A stretch of 64,000 nucleotides of DNA from Pseudomonas ceruminis (GCF_021602025.1 NZ_BQHW01000016.1:1-64000), one strand, 5' to 3'; positions 9,111 through 19,246 are shown, counted from the first letter of the stretch. Numbers and translations are program-made. The notes: generated from the sequence alone by a model not told the origin.

Positions 9111-12100
9111 ATGCCGCAGTTCTTCATCGACCGCCCGGTGTTCGCCTGGGTGGTCGCCCTGTTCATCCTGCTGGCCGGTGCACTGGCCATTCCGCAACTG
9201 CCGGTTGCCCAGTACCCCAACGTGGCGCCGCCGCAGGTGGAAATCTATGCCGTGTACCCGGGCGCCTCGGCGGCCACCATGGACGAGAGCGTGGTGAGCC
9301 TGATCGAGCAGGAGCTCAACGGCGCCGATAACCTGCTGTACTTTGAGTCGCAAAGCAGCCTGGGCAGCGCCACCATCACTGCCACCTTCGAGCCAGGTAC
9401 CCACCCGGACCTTGCCCAGGTCGATGTGCAGAACCGCCTCAAGGTGGTCGAGTCGCGGCTGCCGCGGCCGGTGACCCAGCAAGGCCTGCAAGTGGAAAAA
9501 GTGTCCACCGGCTTCCTGCTGCTCGGCACCCTCACCTCCGAAGACGGCAGCCTGGATGAAACCGCGCTGTCCGACATCCTTGCCCGTAACGTGATGAACG
9601 AAATCCGTCGCCTCAAAGGCGTCGGCAAGGCCCAGATGTATGGCTCCGAACGTGCCATGCGGATCTGGATCGACCCCGCCAGGCTGATTGGCTTCAACCT
9701 CACACCCAACGACGTGGCCGATGCCATTGCCGGGCAGAACGCCCAGGTCGCCCCTGGCAGCATCGGTGACCTGCCGGCCCGCGGTACCCAGGAGATCACC
9801 GCCAACGTGGTGGTCAAGGGCCAGTTGAGCACCCCCGAAGAGTTTGCCGCCATTGTCCTGCGGGCCAACCCGGACGGTTCGACGGTCACCATCGGCGACG
9901 TTGCCCGGGTGGAAATCGGCGCGCAGGAATACCAGTACGGCACTCGCCTGAACGGCAAACCGAGCAGCGCCTTCAGCGTGCAGCTGGCGCCCGGCGCCAA
10001 CGCCCTGCAAACTGCCACCTTGGTACGGGCGAAGATGCAGGAACTGTCGCGCTACTTCCCCGAAGGGGTCAAGTACGACATCCCGTATGACACGTCACCC
10101 TTCGTCAAGGTCTCGATCCAGCAGGTCATCAGTACCCTGTTCGAAGCCATGCTCCTGGTGTTTGCGGTGATGTTCCTGTTCCTGCAGAACCTGCGCTACA
10201 CGCTGATCCCCACCCTGGTGGTGCCGGTGGCGCTGTTGGGCACCTTCGCCGTGATGCTGGCACTGGGGTTCTCGGTCAACGTGCTGACCCTGTTCGGCAT
10301 GGTCCTGGCCATCGGCATTCTGGTCGACGATGCCATCGTCGTGGTGGAAAACGTCGAGCGGATCATGGCCGAGGAAGGTTTGCCGCCCAAGGAGGCCACC
10401 CGCAAGGCCATGGGCCAGATCAGCGGCGCCATCGTCGGCATCACCCTGGTGCTGGTGGCGGTGTTCCTGCCGATGGCGTTCATGAAAGGCTCGGTCGGGG
10501 TGATCTACCAGCAGTTTTCGGTGTCGATGGCCGTGTCGATCCTGTTCTCGGCCTTCCTGGCCCTGAGCCTGACCCCGGCCCTGTGCGCCACCCTGCTCAA
10601 GCCGCTGGCCAAGGGCGAGCAGCACCAGCGCAAGGGCTTCTTCGGCTGGTTCAACCGACGCTTCGAGGCCATGACCGACGGTTACCAGCGCTGGGTAGTC
10701 CAGGCGCTCAAGCGCAGTGGGCGCTACCTGCTGGTGTACGGCGTGCTGCTGGCGGTGCTCGGCTATGGCTTCAGCCAATTGCCCACGGCGTTTCTCCCCA
10801 CCGAGGACCAGGGCTACACCATCACCGACATCCAATTGCCACCGGGTGCCAGCCGCATGCGTACCGAACAGGTCGCGGCGCAGATCGAGGCGCACAATGG
10901 CCAGGAACCGGGCGTGGGCAACACCACCGTAATCCTGGGCTTCAGCTTCTCCGGCAGCGGGCAGAACGCGGCACTGGCCTTTACCACGCTCAAGGACTGG
11001 TCCGAGCGCGGCGCCGACGACAGCGCCCAGTCGATCGCCGACCGGGCGAGCGCGGCGTTCGCCCAGCTCAAGGATGCGGTGGCCTTTTCCGTGCTGCCAC
11101 CCCCGGTCGACGGCCTGGGCGAGTCGACCGGTTTCGAGTTCAGGCTGCAGGATCGAGGTGGCATGGGCCACACCGCACTGATGGCAGCCCGTGACGAGCT
11201 GTTGGCTGGCGCGCGCAAGAGCAAGGTGCTGGTCAACGTGCGCGAGGCGTCGCTGGCCGAAAGCCCGCAGGTGCAACTGGAAATCGACCGCCGCCAGGCC
11301 AATGCCCTGGGTATCTCGTTTGCCGACATCGGCGCCGTCCTGGACACTGCCGTGGGCTCCAACTACGTCAACGACTTCCCCAACCAAGGCCGCATGCAGC
11401 GGGTGGTGGTGCAGGCCGAAGGCGACCAGCGCAGCCAGGTCGAGGACCTGCTGAAAATCCACGTGCGCAACAGCAGCGGCAAGATGGTGCCACTGGGTGC
11501 TTTCGTCCAGGCCAAGTGGGTCAGCGGTCCGGTGCAACTGACCCGCTACAACGGTTACCCGGCCGTGTCGATCTCCGGCGAGCCGGCAGCCGGCTACAGC
11601 TCGGGCGAGGCCATGGCCGAGGTCGAGCGCCTGGTCGCGCAATTGCCGGCCGGCGCCGGCCTGGAATGGACGGGCCTGTCGCTGCAGGAGCGCTTGTCCG
11701 GTAGCCAGGCGCCCTTGCTGATGGCGCTGTCGCTGCTGGTGGTGTTCCTGTGCCTGGCGGCCCTGTACGAAAGCTGGTCCATCCCCACCGCCGTGCTACT
11801 GGTGGTGCCACTCGGCGTGCTGGGTGCGGTGCTGGCGGTGACCCTGCGCGGCATGCCCAACGACGTGTTCTTCAAGGTCGGTCTGATTACCTTGATCGGC
11901 CTGTCGGCGAAAAACGCAATCCTGATCATCGAGTTCGCCAAGAGCCTGGTGGACCAAGGCGTGGATGCCGTCGACGCGGCCGTGCAGGCAGCCCGCCTGC
12001 GCCTGCGGCCGATCGTGATGACGTCGCTGGCGTTCATCCTCGGCGTGGTGCCGCTGGCCATCGCCACCGGCGCCAGTTCGGCGAGCCAGCAGGCCATCGG

Positions 12101-12233
12101 CACCGGGGTGATAGGCGGCATGCTCAGCGCAACCCTGGCGCTGGTGTTCGTGCCGGTGTTCTTCGTGGTGGTGATGCGCCTGGCTGAGCGTAAAAAGACC
12201 CGGGCCGATCAGGTGGAATCAACCGGCGCCTGA
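9111..12233 (+). CDS. RND multidrug efflux pump, HAE1 family
   Basis: The protein has 1040 residues, the normal HAE1 length. It begins with the family N-terminus FFIDRPVFAWV. It carries the proton-relay Asp pair in TM4 (LVDDAIVVVENVER, about residue 405) and the matching Lys in TM10 (LSAKNAILIIEFAK), with two large periplasmic loops and twelve expected membrane helices. It should export hydrophobic compounds with proton antiport together with the adaptor encoded upstream. The operon ends at a strong intrinsic terminator at 12260-12294. It is clearly different from the MexF pump in the same window. An exact gene name is not assigned. Confidence 0.9.
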   Translation: MPQFFIDRPVFAWVVALFILLAGALAIPQLPVAQYPNVAPPQVEIYAVYPGASAATMDESVVSLIEQELNGADNLLYFESQSSLGSATITATFEPGTHPDLAQVDVQNRLKVVESRLPRPVTQQGLQVEKVSTGFLLLGTLTSEDGSLDETALSDILARNVMNEIRRLKGVGKAQMYGSERAMRIWIDPARLIGFNLTPNDVADAIAGQNAQVAPGSIGDLPARGTQEITANVVVKGQLSTPEEFAAIVLRANPDGSTVTIGDVARVEIGAQEYQYGTRLNGKPSSAFSVQLAPGANALQTATLVRAKMQELSRYFPEGVKYDIPYDTSPFVKVSIQQVISTLFEAMLLVFAVMFLFLQNLRYTLIPTLVVPVALLGTFAVMLALGFSVNVLTLFGMVLAIGILVDDAIVVVENVERIMAEEGLPPKEATRKAMGQISGAIVGITLVLVAVFLPMAFMKGSVGVIYQQFSVSMAVSILFSAFLALSLTPALCATLLKPLAKGEQHQRKGFFGWFNRRFEAMTDGYQRWVVQALKRSGRYLLVYGVLLAVLGYGFSQLPTAFLPTEDQGYTITDIQLPPGASRMRTEQVAAQIEAHNGQEPGVGNTTVILGFSFSGSGQNAALAFTTLKDWSERGADDSAQSIADRASAAFAQLKDAVAFSVLPPPVDGLGESTGFEFRLQDRGGMGHTALMAARDELLAGARKSKVLVNVREASLAESPQVQLEIDRRQANALGISFADIGAVLDTAVGSNYVNDFPNQGRMQRVVVQAEGDQRSQVEDLLKIHVRNSSGKMVPLGAFVQAKWVSGPVQLTRYNGYPAVSISGEPAAGYSSGEAMAEVERLVAQLPAGAGLEWTGLSLQERLSGSQAPLLMALSLLVVFLCLAALYESWSIPTAVLLVVPLGVLGAVLAVTLRGMPNDVFFKVGLITLIGLSAKNAILIIEFAKSLVDQGVDAVDAAVQAARLRLRPIVMTSLAFILGVVPLAIATGASSASQQAIGTGVIGGMLSATLALVFVPVFFVVVMRLAERKKTRADQVESTGA

Positions 12234-12259
12234 CTGGACAGCAACGGGGTTGAATGAGA

Positions 12260-12294
12260 GGGTTCCGGGTATCGACTGCCCGGAACCCTTTTTC
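12260..12294 (+). terminator. Intrinsic terminator of the RND operon, abutting mobA
   Basis: A perfect 10-bp stem (GGGTTCCGGG with CCCGGAACCC), a 9-base loop and a run TTTTTC end exactly one base before the ATG of mobA at 12295. It closes the efflux operon 27 bases after its stop codon and leaves no room for a normal Shine-Dalgarno sequence in front of mobA. Confidence 0.85.
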
Positions 12295-12870
12295 ATGACC
12301 ACTCCCCTGCCCCCCTGCTCCATCCTCATCCTCGCCGGCGGCCGCGGCCAGCGCATGGGCGGCCGTGACAAAGGGCTTGTCCAATGGCGTGGCGAGCCCC
12401 TGGTGGCGCATGTGCAGCGGGTAGCGCGGGCGCTTAGCGATGATGTGGTGATCTCCTGCAACCGCAACCAGGACCGTTATTGCGCCTTTGCCGATCATCT
12501 GGTGGCCGATGCGGAGGCAGACTTCCCGGGGCCGCTGGCCGGGGTGATCGCCGGGCTGGCGGCGGCGCGGCATCAATGGGTGGTGCTGCTGGCCTGTGAC
12601 GCGCCGCTGATCGATCAACGGTTGATCGAGGATCTGCTGCGCTTGGCGGTGGCCCACGACAGTGCCGCGATGGTGCGCCAGGCGGGATATTGGCAGCCAA
12701 TGTTCAGTGTGCTGCCACGCCGAGTGCTGCCGGTGCTGCAGCAGGCCTGGGCAGCGGGAGAGCGGAGCCTGCAGAAGGCCCTGCTGCTTGAAGCGGTGCA
12801 GGGGCTGGCGTGTGCCGAAGACGACCCGCGATTGAGTAACTTCAACAGCCCGGACTTGCTGCAGGACTAG
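12295..12870 (+). CDS. mobA: Molybdenum cofactor guanylyltransferase MobA
   Basis: The protein has 191 residues and is a Rossmann-type nucleotidyltransferase. The GTP-binding signature LAGGRGQRMGGRDKG lies at residues about 13-27 and the metal-binding Asp in LLACDAPLI near 100. MobA transfers GMP to Mo-molybdopterin to make the bis-MGD cofactor in the cytoplasm. The ATG at 12295 gives the normal N-terminus for the family. It lies directly behind a terminator hairpin, so translation must be leaderless, use a weak unusual site, or start at an in-frame TTG at 12250 that would add 15 residues encoded by the hairpin. The mobA gene is followed by a convergent acyl-CoA ligase gene. Confidence 0.88.
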   Translation: MTTPLPPCSILILAGGRGQRMGGRDKGLVQWRGEPLVAHVQRVARALSDDVVISCNRNQDRYCAFADHLVADAEADFPGPLAGVIAGLAAARHQWVVLLACDAPLIDQRLIEDLLRLAVAHDSAAMVRQAGYWQPMFSVLPRRVLPVLQQAWAAGERSLQKALLLEAVQGLACAEDDPRLSNFNSPDLLQD

Positions 12871-12927
12871 ACGCCCAACGGTTTTCACCGACCACGCCGC
12901 GGATTTGGCCGCGAGGTGGCCGGTGCC

Positions 12928-14601
12928 TTAACCCGCAGACAGTTCCTCGACACTGATTTCCCGCATCCTGAATTTCTGCACCTTGCCGGTGACCGTCATT
13001 GGGAATTCATCGACAAAGCGAAAATACCGGGGCACTTTGAAGTGCGCGATCCGCGCTTTCGCCCACTCGCGCAGTTCATCCTCGCTCGCCGCATGGCCCG
13101 GATGCAGCCGCACCCAGGCGACGATCTCTTCACCATATCGGCTGCATGGCACGCCGATCACCTGCACATCGGCCACGGCCGGGTGCGTGAAGAAGAATTC
13201 CTCCAGCTCACGCGGGTAGATGTTCTCGCCGCCGCGGATGATCATGTCCTTGCTGCGCCCGACGATACGCACGTAGCCCTGCTCATCCATCACCGCCAGG
13301 TCACCGGTGTGCATCCAGCCGTCCTCGTCGATGCTTTCGGCGGTGGCCTTGGGATTGTTCCAGTAGCCCAGCATCACGCTGTAGCCACGGGTGCACAGTT
13401 CGCCTATCTCACCCCGCGGCACAGTGTTACCGTCGGCATCGATCACCTTGCTCTGCAACCTGGGCTGGGTGCGACCAACGCTGGTCACGCGGCGTTCAAG
13501 GTCGTCGTTTGCACCGGTCTGCAACGACACAGGGCTGGTTTCAGTCATGCCATAGGCAATCTGCACCTCGGCCATGTGCATTTCGTCGATCACCCGGCGC
13601 ATGACCTCGATCGGGCAGGTGGCGCCCGCCATGATGCCCGTACGCAGGCTCGACAGGTCGAAGTCAGCGCGTTGCGGATGGTCCAGCTCGGCGATGAACA
13701 TGGTCGGTACGCCGTACAGCGCGGTAGCCTGTTCTTCGGCGACCGCTCGTAGTGTGGCCAACGGGTCGAAGGCATCGTTAGGGTAGATCAGGGTGCTGCC
13801 GTGGGTCATGCAGCCCAGGTTGGCCATGACCATGCCAAAGCAGTGGTACAGCGGCACTGGCACCACGAGGCGGTCGTGCTCGGTCAGGCCCAGGCTTTCA
13901 CCGACCATATAGCCGTTGTTGAGGATGTTGCTGTGGCTGAGCGTGGCCCCTTTGGGGAAGCCAGTGGTACCGGAGGTGTACTGGATATTGATGGGGTCGC
14001 CAGGCTGCAGCTGCGCCTGGCGCTCGGCCAGGGCTTGCGCCGTTACCGGGTTCCCGCAGGCCTGCAGGTCATGCCAGGCGAGAAAACCCGGGGGCGGCGT
14101 GCTGGCAAGGCTCACCACCCCACGCAGTTCTGGGAAACGCTCACAGCGCAACGCCCCGGGCTGCCCGTTGGCCAACCCGGGGATCAGCTCCAGCAACATG
14201 GCATGGTAGTCGGAGGTCTTGAACGCGTCGGCGCAGATCACCCAGCGGCACCCAGACTGACCGAGGGCATAATCCAGCTCGCTGGAGCGGTAGGCGGGGT
14301 TGATGTTGACCAGGATCGCGCCGACCTTGGCACTGGCGAACTGGGTGATGCACCATTGGGCGCAGTTGGGTGCCCAGATGCCGAGGCGGTCACCGGCTTG
14401 CACCCCCAAGGCCATGAGGGCGCGCGCATGCTGATCGACTGCCTCGGCCAGTTGCCGCCAGGTGTAGCGCAAGGCCTGGTGGCGGACCACCAGGGCTTCG
14501 CGGTCGGGGAAGCGGGCGACAGTGGCGTCGAATGCATCGCCGATGCATTGAGTGAGCAGGGCTTTGTCCTGGTTGCCCTGGGTGTAGCTGGGCTCGGTCA
14601 T
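12928..14601 (-). CDS. AMP-dependent acyl-CoA ligase
   Basis: The protein has 557 residues and belongs to the ANL superfamily. Motifs: the AMP-binding P-loop [11 protein letters not shown], the adenine segment GMTETSP, the hinge [16 protein letters not shown], and the C-terminal catalytic Lys in [10 protein letters not shown]. It activates a carboxylic acid with ATP and CoA; the sequence resembles Pseudomonas short/medium-chain fatty-acid ligases. The start at 14601 has a GGGAG five bases upstream; an ATG at 14613 would add four residues without a better site. It lies on the same strand downstream of qhpADCB, so it could activate the acid made by amine and aldehyde oxidation. That link is an inference, with a 118-base gap between the genes. 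Confidence 0.85.
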   Translation of the reverse strand: MTEPSYTQGNQDKALLTQCIGDAFDATVARFPDREALVVRHQALRYTWRQLAEAVDQHARALMALGVQAGDRLGIWAPNCAQWCITQFASAKVGAILVNINPAYRSSELDYALGQSGCRWVICADAFKTSDYHAMLLELIPGLANGQPGALRCERFPELRGVVSLASTPPPGFLAWHDLQACGNPVTAQALAERQAQLQPGDPINIQYTSGTTGFPKGATLSHSNILNNGYMVGESLGLTEHDRLVVPVPLYHCFGMVMANLGCMTHGSTLIYPNDAFDPLATLRAVAEEQATALYGVPTMFIAELDHPQRADFDLSSLRTGIMAGATCPIEVMRRVIDEMHMAEVQIAYGMTETSPVSLQTGANDDLERRVTSVGRTQPRLQSKVIDADGNTVPRGEIGELCTRGYSVMLGYWNNPKATAESIDEDGWMHTGDLAVMDEQGYVRIVGRSKDMIIRGGENIYPRELEEFFFTHPAVADVQVIGVPCSRYGEEIVAWVRLHPGHAASEDELREWAKARIAHFKVPRYFRFVDEFPMTVTGKVQKFRMREISVEELSAG

Positions 14602-14697
14602 GGGCGCTCCCATTGTTGTTCTTGTAGTGGTTTCACCAACCCTTTCGCGGGACTAGCCCCACAGGCCTCGCACAACGCCCTGTGAGCGCAAACCTGC

Positions 14698-14710
14698 CCC
14701 GCGAAGCGGG
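14698..14710. repeat. Small REP-like hairpin between qhpB and the acyl-CoA ligase
   Basis: CCCGC-GAA-GCGGG lies in the gap after qhpB. A related piece, TTTCGCGGG followed by CCCCACAGG, starts near 14643. Together these look like a degenerate Pseudomonas REP-type repeat. There is no T-run, so at best a weak terminator. Confidence 0.35.
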
Positions 14711-14719
14711 CAACTTCGA

Positions 14720-15841
14720 TTACCTGACAAACACCTGCGGCGTAGTGGTCGACATATCCCCACCCGGCAACTTGATGTTCTTCACTTTTTCCAGCGTCTC
14801 AGGGTCGAACACCGCCAAATCATTGAAGGTGCCACCCAGGTACAATTTGTCGCCCTTCTTGTCGAAGGTCACGCAGTAGTAAGTGTGCTCAAGGTTAGCC
14901 GCCTTGATCAGCTTGCGCTGCTTGATGTCATAGCGCGCCAGGCGGTTGAGCACGCCATAGATCTGGTTCGGATCCTTTGGCGAGCGCAGGCCGGTGAAAT
15001 ACAGCTCGGTCAGGTCGGCGAACTCCTGGGTGTGGGCCTTACCGGTCTTGAGGTCTATGCTCAGGTAGCCGTACAGCAGCTCGGCCGTGTCGGGGTTCTG
15101 CTGCTCGTCCTTGAACTTGGCAACGGTGTAGAGCATCGAAAATTCATGCCGCGGGTTCTGGTGCGGCCAGAAGTACAGTACGTCCGGAGCGCTGTAACCT
15201 TTGCGGTTCCAGGTGCGCAGCGGCAACGCCACCTCGTACTTGCCGGTGTTCACGTCCATCTTGTAGATATCCGGCCCTGCCACGAACAGGCTGCCGTCGT
15301 CGGCGGTACGCATCAGGTACACCTGGCGCGGCATGGGGAAGGTCCGCACCGGCTTGGCGCCGACACCGTCGGCAGTGCGGAACACTTCAAGGCGCGGCGG
15401 CTTGACCACGTAATGGTCGTTCAGCCGCTGGCTGGGGTTGACGGTGGCATAGACCTCTTTGCCATCGGGACTGATGGCGAACGAGTACATCGACTTGCCG
15501 ACTTCGCCGGGCACGCTCGACAGGTTGGCGTGGAACGTGGTTTTGCAGGTGTCCAGGTCAATGCCGTAGATGTCAGCGTAATGGTTGTTGAGCACGTAGG
15601 CCGTGCGGTTGTCCGGCGCCATCATCGCGGTGCCCGGGCCGAACGCGTCGGGCAGGTGGCAGCTCTTGTACACCGTATCGCTGGCGACATCGACCACATG
15701 CAGATTGTTCGGGTAGTTGGTAGCGATCAGGTATTCCTTGCCAGCCTTCAGGGCAGGCCCGGTGTCATCGGCCTGTACCGCCCAGGTGCAGGCCGTAGCG
15801 GCAACGGTGAGCGCGAGCTGCGCGCAGAGTCCAGGTTTCAT
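14720..15841 (-). CDS. qhpB: Quinohemoprotein amine dehydrogenase beta subunit
   Basis: The protein has 373 residues with a signal peptide ending near AVQA-DD (residue about 25). The mature part has repeated blades of the YVTN/WD40-like beta-propeller kind (DVASDTVYKSCHLP, FAISPDGKEVYATVN, CVTFDKKGDKLYLGG), fitting the seven-bladed beta subunit of quinohemoprotein amine dehydrogenase. This subunit packs against the CTQ gamma subunit in the periplasmic heterotrimer. The gene is last in the order A-D-C-B, the same order as the Paracoccus qhp operon. The long upstream extension of the frame overlaps qhpC and is rejected in favour of the ATG with the signal peptide. Confidence 0.9.
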   Translation of the reverse strand: MKPGLCAQLALTVAATACTWAVQADDTGPALKAGKEYLIATNYPNNLHVVDVASDTVYKSCHLPDAFGPGTAMMAPDNRTAYVLNNHYADIYGIDLDTCKTTFHANLSSVPGEVGKSMYSFAISPDGKEVYATVNPSQRLNDHYVVKPPRLEVFRTADGVGAKPVRTFPMPRQVYLMRTADDGSLFVAGPDIYKMDVNTGKYEVALPLRTWNRKGYSAPDVLYFWPHQNPRHEFSMLYTVAKFKDEQQNPDTAELLYGYLSIDLKTGKAHTQEFADLTELYFTGLRSPKDPNQIYGVLNRLARYDIKQRKLIKAANLEHTYYCVTFDKKGDKLYLGGTFNDLAVFDPETLEKVKNIKLPGGDMSTTTPQVFVR

Positions 15842-15873
15842 GCGGTTTCCCCTTGTCATTCTTGTTGGGCCGG

Positions 15874-16197
15874 TCACTTGTCTTTCGGGAACACGGTGCC
15901 GAGGTTGCGCCAATCGTCCTGCGAATTGGTCGCCTGGGCGTTCCAGTCCTGATAGGTGCTCATCATGTCCGGCACCTGTGCCGGCCACCAGCAAGGGTCG
16001 GAGCAGCCGTACAAGTCCGCCTCCATTGGCTGGCACAGCGAGCTCACGCCACCAAAGGCGTCGACTTCCCAGCCCGGGTCGGTCGTGGCGGTACAGCCGG
16101 CCACCGCACTCATGGCCATGACTTCTTCGACGCGGTCTTGGGCGGCAGCCTGCTCGAGGATGCGCGCCTTGTTGTTCAGGGGCTTCAAGTGCTTCAT
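15874..16197 (-). CDS. qhpC: Quinohemoprotein amine dehydrogenase gamma subunit (CTQ precursor)
   Basis: The precursor has 107 residues and is the peptide substrate of QhpD. A 28-residue leader (MKHLKPLNN to EEVMA) precedes a mature chain starting MSAVAGC. Numbered from there, the cross-linking residues of the known P. putida gamma subunit are all in place: C7-E16, C27-D33 and C41-D49 thioethers, and C37-W43 forming cysteine tryptophylquinone. This is the catalytic subunit. The start lies one base after the qhpD stop, so production of the maturase and its substrate is coupled. Upstream in-frame residues belong to the qhpD overlap. Confidence 0.93.
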   Translation of the reverse strand: MKHLKPLNNKARILEQAAAQDRVEEVMAMSAVAGCTATTDPGWEVDAFGGVSSLCQPMEADLYGCSDPCWWPAQVPDMMSTYQDWNAQATNSQDDWRNLGTVFPKDK

Positions 16198-16198
16198 G

Positions 16199-17629
16199 TC
16201 AGTGCGCCTTCCGCGGGGTAATGTAGCGGTCGATGAAGGCCGGGTTGGCGGCCATGATGCGGCTGTAGACCTCGATGCCGAAGTCGACCCAATCACGCAT
16301 CAGTTCGCAATAGTGGTACGTCGGGTGCTGCGGGTCGCCATAGCGTGCGTAGCTTTCGTGGTAGCAGCCACCAGAGCACAGGTTGCGGATGCGGCAGCTG
16401 TCGCAACCGGTGTTGCTACGGTCCAGGCGTTGCGACAGGAAGTCGTTGAGCTGCGCCTGTTTGACGCCCTGGTGCACGTTGCCGAACGTCGGCAGGCTGG
16501 AGCCGGTAAAGCGGTGGCACAGGTTCAGCTCGCCCTTGTGGTCCACGGCCAGCATCTTCAACCCGGCGCCGCAAGGCAGGGCCTTCTTGTGGCCCTCGTG
16601 GATGTCGGTGATCAACTGGTGCAGGTTGGAGAAGCCGATGTTGCGGTGCTCCAGCGCCGCCTCCAGATAGCGGCGGCCCAGGGCTTTCATGTTGGCAAAC
16701 ACCGCGACCAGCTCGTCTGCGGTGAGGTTGAAATCAGCCATATCACCCGAGGTGACCGGGGCGAAGCCCACCTCGGCGAAACCCATCTCGTTGAACAGGT
16801 GGTGCCAGATGGTTTCGACATCGGTAATACCGCGGGTCAAGGTCACCCGCGCACCGACCGGGCGGCTGGTGTAACGCGACAGCAGCATGTCGGCCTTGCG
16901 CCGAACCACGTCATAGGTGCCCTGCCCGCCCACGGTGATACGGTTGCGGTCGTGGACTGTCTTGGGCCCGTCGATGCTTACCGACACACCGAAGCGGTGG
17001 GCATTGAGCCAGTCGACAATCTCTTCGGTGAGCAGCGTGGCGTTGGTGGTCATGATGAACTCCACCTGCTTGCCTGCGTCGGCAAAGCGCCGCTCGCAGT
17101 AGGCCACCATGTGCTCGATCAGCGCCCGGTTGGACAGCGGCTCGCCCCCGAAGAACACGACGCTGTAGCGTTGTTCGTCGGGAGACTCCTTGAGCAGCAT
17201 GTCCACCGAGGCCTCGGCAGTGGCGGTGCTCATTTTCTTGCCGGCGGACGGTTTGTCCAGGTCTTCCTTGTAGCAATAAGTGCAACTTAAGTTGCAGCCG
17301 GTATTGACGTTGAGCACCACGGTATTGAGCGCCGTACGCTCGACTTGCTTGAGGGCGATCTCCGGGGTCAGCGGCGAGCCGTCGCTGACCAGCTCCAGCG
17401 CGATCAGTTCGCGCAGGGTGTCCTGGATATCGTCGCCGGCGAACTGTTGGCCGAGCTGCTGCATCAGCGCCTCGGCGGAGCAGCTCTGCTGGCGCAGGGT
17501 GTCGATGATGCCACCGGTCACCGCATCGGCGGTGAACAATGAACTGCTGGGGATATGGAACAGCATGCGGTCAGCATCGACCTGCACTTCGTGCAGGTTG
17601 CGCTCGACCAGGTTCAGTAGTGCGCCCAT
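16199..17629 (-). CDS. qhpD: Radical SAM/SPASM maturase of the gamma subunit
   Basis: The protein has 476 residues. The radical-SAM cluster motif is C112-x3-C116-x2-C119 ([12 protein letters not shown]). The C-terminal SPASM region is Cys-rich ([31 protein letters not shown]), enough for two auxiliary Fe-S clusters. QhpD forms the three Cys-to-Asp/Glu thioether links in QhpC in the cytoplasm. An N-terminal winged-helix-like segment of about 90 residues may bind the leader peptide. The start ATG at 17629 has a GGGAGG site seven bases upstream. It lies between qhpA and qhpC in the expected order. Confidence 0.93.
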   Translation of the reverse strand: MGALLNLVERNLHEVQVDADRMLFHIPSSSLFTADAVTGGIIDTLRQQSCSAEALMQQLGQQFAGDDIQDTLRELIALELVSDGSPLTPEIALKQVERTALNTVVLNVNTGCNLSCTYCYKEDLDKPSAGKKMSTATAEASVDMLLKESPDEQRYSVVFFGGEPLSNRALIEHMVAYCERRFADAGKQVEFIMTTNATLLTEEIVDWLNAHRFGVSVSIDGPKTVHDRNRITVGGQGTYDVVRRKADMLLSRYTSRPVGARVTLTRGITDVETIWHHLFNEMGFAEVGFAPVTSGDMADFNLTADELVAVFANMKALGRRYLEAALEHRNIGFSNLHQLITDIHEGHKKALPCGAGLKMLAVDHKGELNLCHRFTGSSLPTFGNVHQGVKQAQLNDFLSQRLDRSNTGCDSCRIRNLCSGGCYHESYARYGDPQHPTYHYCELMRDWVDFGIEVYSRIMAANPAFIDRYITPRKAH

Positions 17630-17680
17630 GGCGGCCTCCCGATAATCGATCCGTTGATAAATGCGTCTGGTAACCCGCCC

Positions 17681-19246
17681 TTATGGCAAAGGCGGGTTGT
17701 TCCAGCGCTGGACGGTGACGATCAAGTGGCCCTCGCCGATGTGGCCGCCGTCAGCCAGGGTGGCGATGACTTTCAGGTTGCCAGCGTTGTTGGTCATCAT
17801 CTTGCGCGCAGGGTTGGGGCCGGCACCGCCTGGAACGAACACGCCGTCAGCCTGCATCTGCCCGGCAAACCTTACGTCTTCGTCGTCAGCGGCGCGTTCA
17901 TTGAACGGCTCGACCTTCCACGTCGCGGGCAGGTAGCCAATACGCAGCGGCTGCCCGCTGGCGTCCTTGCCCCAGGCTTCGGCTTCGAAGCGGCCCTGGA
18001 CCTTCGGTACCGAGGCGCCGTTCTCGCCAATACGGGCGATGGAAAACGCCGGTACCACCTTCACCTCCTCGACCTTGTCGTAGACTGCGAGGGTGGCACC
18101 GTTCAGCGCACCTACCGCCACGTCACGCTGGCCAGGCGTGGCATCTGCCGCCGCCCGTGCCTTGACCCGCATCAGGGTCGGCGTCTGCTCCAGCACCTGC
18201 ACCACCTCGACGCCGGCACCCAGGTTGGGCTTGCCACTCAGGTCGCTGCCTACCAGGGTAATCTCGCTTTCGCCACCGACCTTGATGAAGGCAGGCTGCA
18301 CAGCCAACAGCCGTGGCGTGCCGGCTTTCACCGCGGTGAAGTCCAGCCCGCGCTCATCGTGCTCAGCCTCGAACATGCGGCCTTTCATCTCGCCATCGAG
18401 GGCGGCAAAGACCTGGCGTAGGTTGGCCTCGCCAACCTTGACGTTGCCGCGCCATTCATAGCCGTTGTAAAGGATGGCCGAGCCGGTGCCGTTGAACGGC
18501 GTACCATCGGCGTAGGCGCCTTTGACTTCGACCTTGAAGGTGTCGCCCTGGTCCGGGCTGACCGTCATCACCCCGCGCACGTCGCCCTTGGCAAGCATGT
18601 GGCCACTGAAGGCCCACTGCCCTGGCAATGCATCGGCGGTGGGCCGGGCCTTCTGCCAATCGGCCCAGGCCGGGCTTTCCAGCGGGAAGCGCTTGGCCAG
18701 GTCTGGCACCACCTGCTTGAGGGCAATGTCCAGCCAGTCACGATCGCGCGCTTGGGCCTGGTACTCCAGCGAGGGCCACTGGCTGAGGTGGAAGTTGACC
18801 AGGTGCTCCCATTCCTGGGCCGGGCGGCGCTGCAGCGCGACGCGCGCTGCGGAGTGGCAGCGGCCACAGGTTTCGCTGAGCTGGGTATCGAAGTGTTCGA
18901 CGGTATTGAGCCGGCGTTCCATGGCATAGCGCACGCCATCGGTTTCACTTGGCGCCAGGCCTTGCTTGTCGGCCAGGTACTTGACCAAGGTACGGCGGTC
19001 GTCATCACTGATTTGCAGGCCGTGCATGACTTGCATGCGCGCGATGCTCATCAGCCAGCCTTCGGGCGTCTTGCGCTGGTGGCTGATACGGCTGTAGGTA
19101 TCGTTGCCCTCGGGGATATGGCACCCCATGCACTTGTTCTGCAACAGGGCCGGGCCCTGCTCGGCCGCCATGGCCTGGGTGCCCAGCAGTGCGGCGGCGA
19201 GGAGTGCCAGCTTGCCCGCATGCCGCCGGAGTCGAGTCGTCTTCAA
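17681..19246 (-). CDS. qhpA: Quinohemoprotein amine dehydrogenase alpha subunit (two c-type hemes)
   Basis: The protein has 521 residues with a signal peptide (MKTTRLRRHAGKLALL to QAMA-AEQ). Two heme c motifs are present: C39-M-G-C42-H43 and C127-G-R-C130-H131. Behind them come several beta-sandwich domains (IG-like; PAFIKVGGESEITLVGSDL, ARIGENGASVPKVQG). In the known enzyme the alpha subunit passes electrons from CTQ through two hemes to a periplasmic acceptor such as a cytochrome or azurin. It is first gene of qhpADCB. A sigma-54-like promoter lies about 80 bases upstream. The physiological amine is not fixed by the sequence; 2-phenylethylamine and n-butylamine are known substrates of this enzyme type. 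Confidence 0.93.
   Translation of the reverse strand: MKTTRLRRHAGKLALLAAALLGTQAMAAEQGPALLQNKCMGCHIPEGNDTYSRISHQRKTPEGWLMSIARMQVMHGLQISDDDRRTLVKYLADKQGLAPSETDGVRYAMERRLNTVEHFDTQLSETCGRCHSAARVALQRRPAQEWEHLVNFHLSQWPSLEYQAQARDRDWLDIALKQVVPDLAKRFPLESPAWADWQKARPTADALPGQWAFSGHMLAKGDVRGVMTVSPDQGDTFKVEVKGAYADGTPFNGTGSAILYNGYEWRGNVKVGEANLRQVFAALDGEMKGRMFEAEHDERGLDFTAVKAGTPRLLAVQPAFIKVGGESEITLVGSDLSGKPNLGAGVEVVQVLEQTPTLMRVKARAAADATPGQRDVAVGALNGATLAVYDKVEEVKVVPAFSIARIGENGASVPKVQGRFEAEAWGKDASGQPLRIGYLPATWKVEPFNERAADDEDVRFAGQMQADGVFVPGGAGPNPARKMMTNNAGNLKVIATLADGGHIGEGHLIVTVQRWNNPPLP

Noticed and set aside
10095-11642. A 515-codon open frame opposite the first RND pump gene
   Set aside because: Same reason: antisense shadow of a strongly coding gene, low-complexity composition, no family resemblance.
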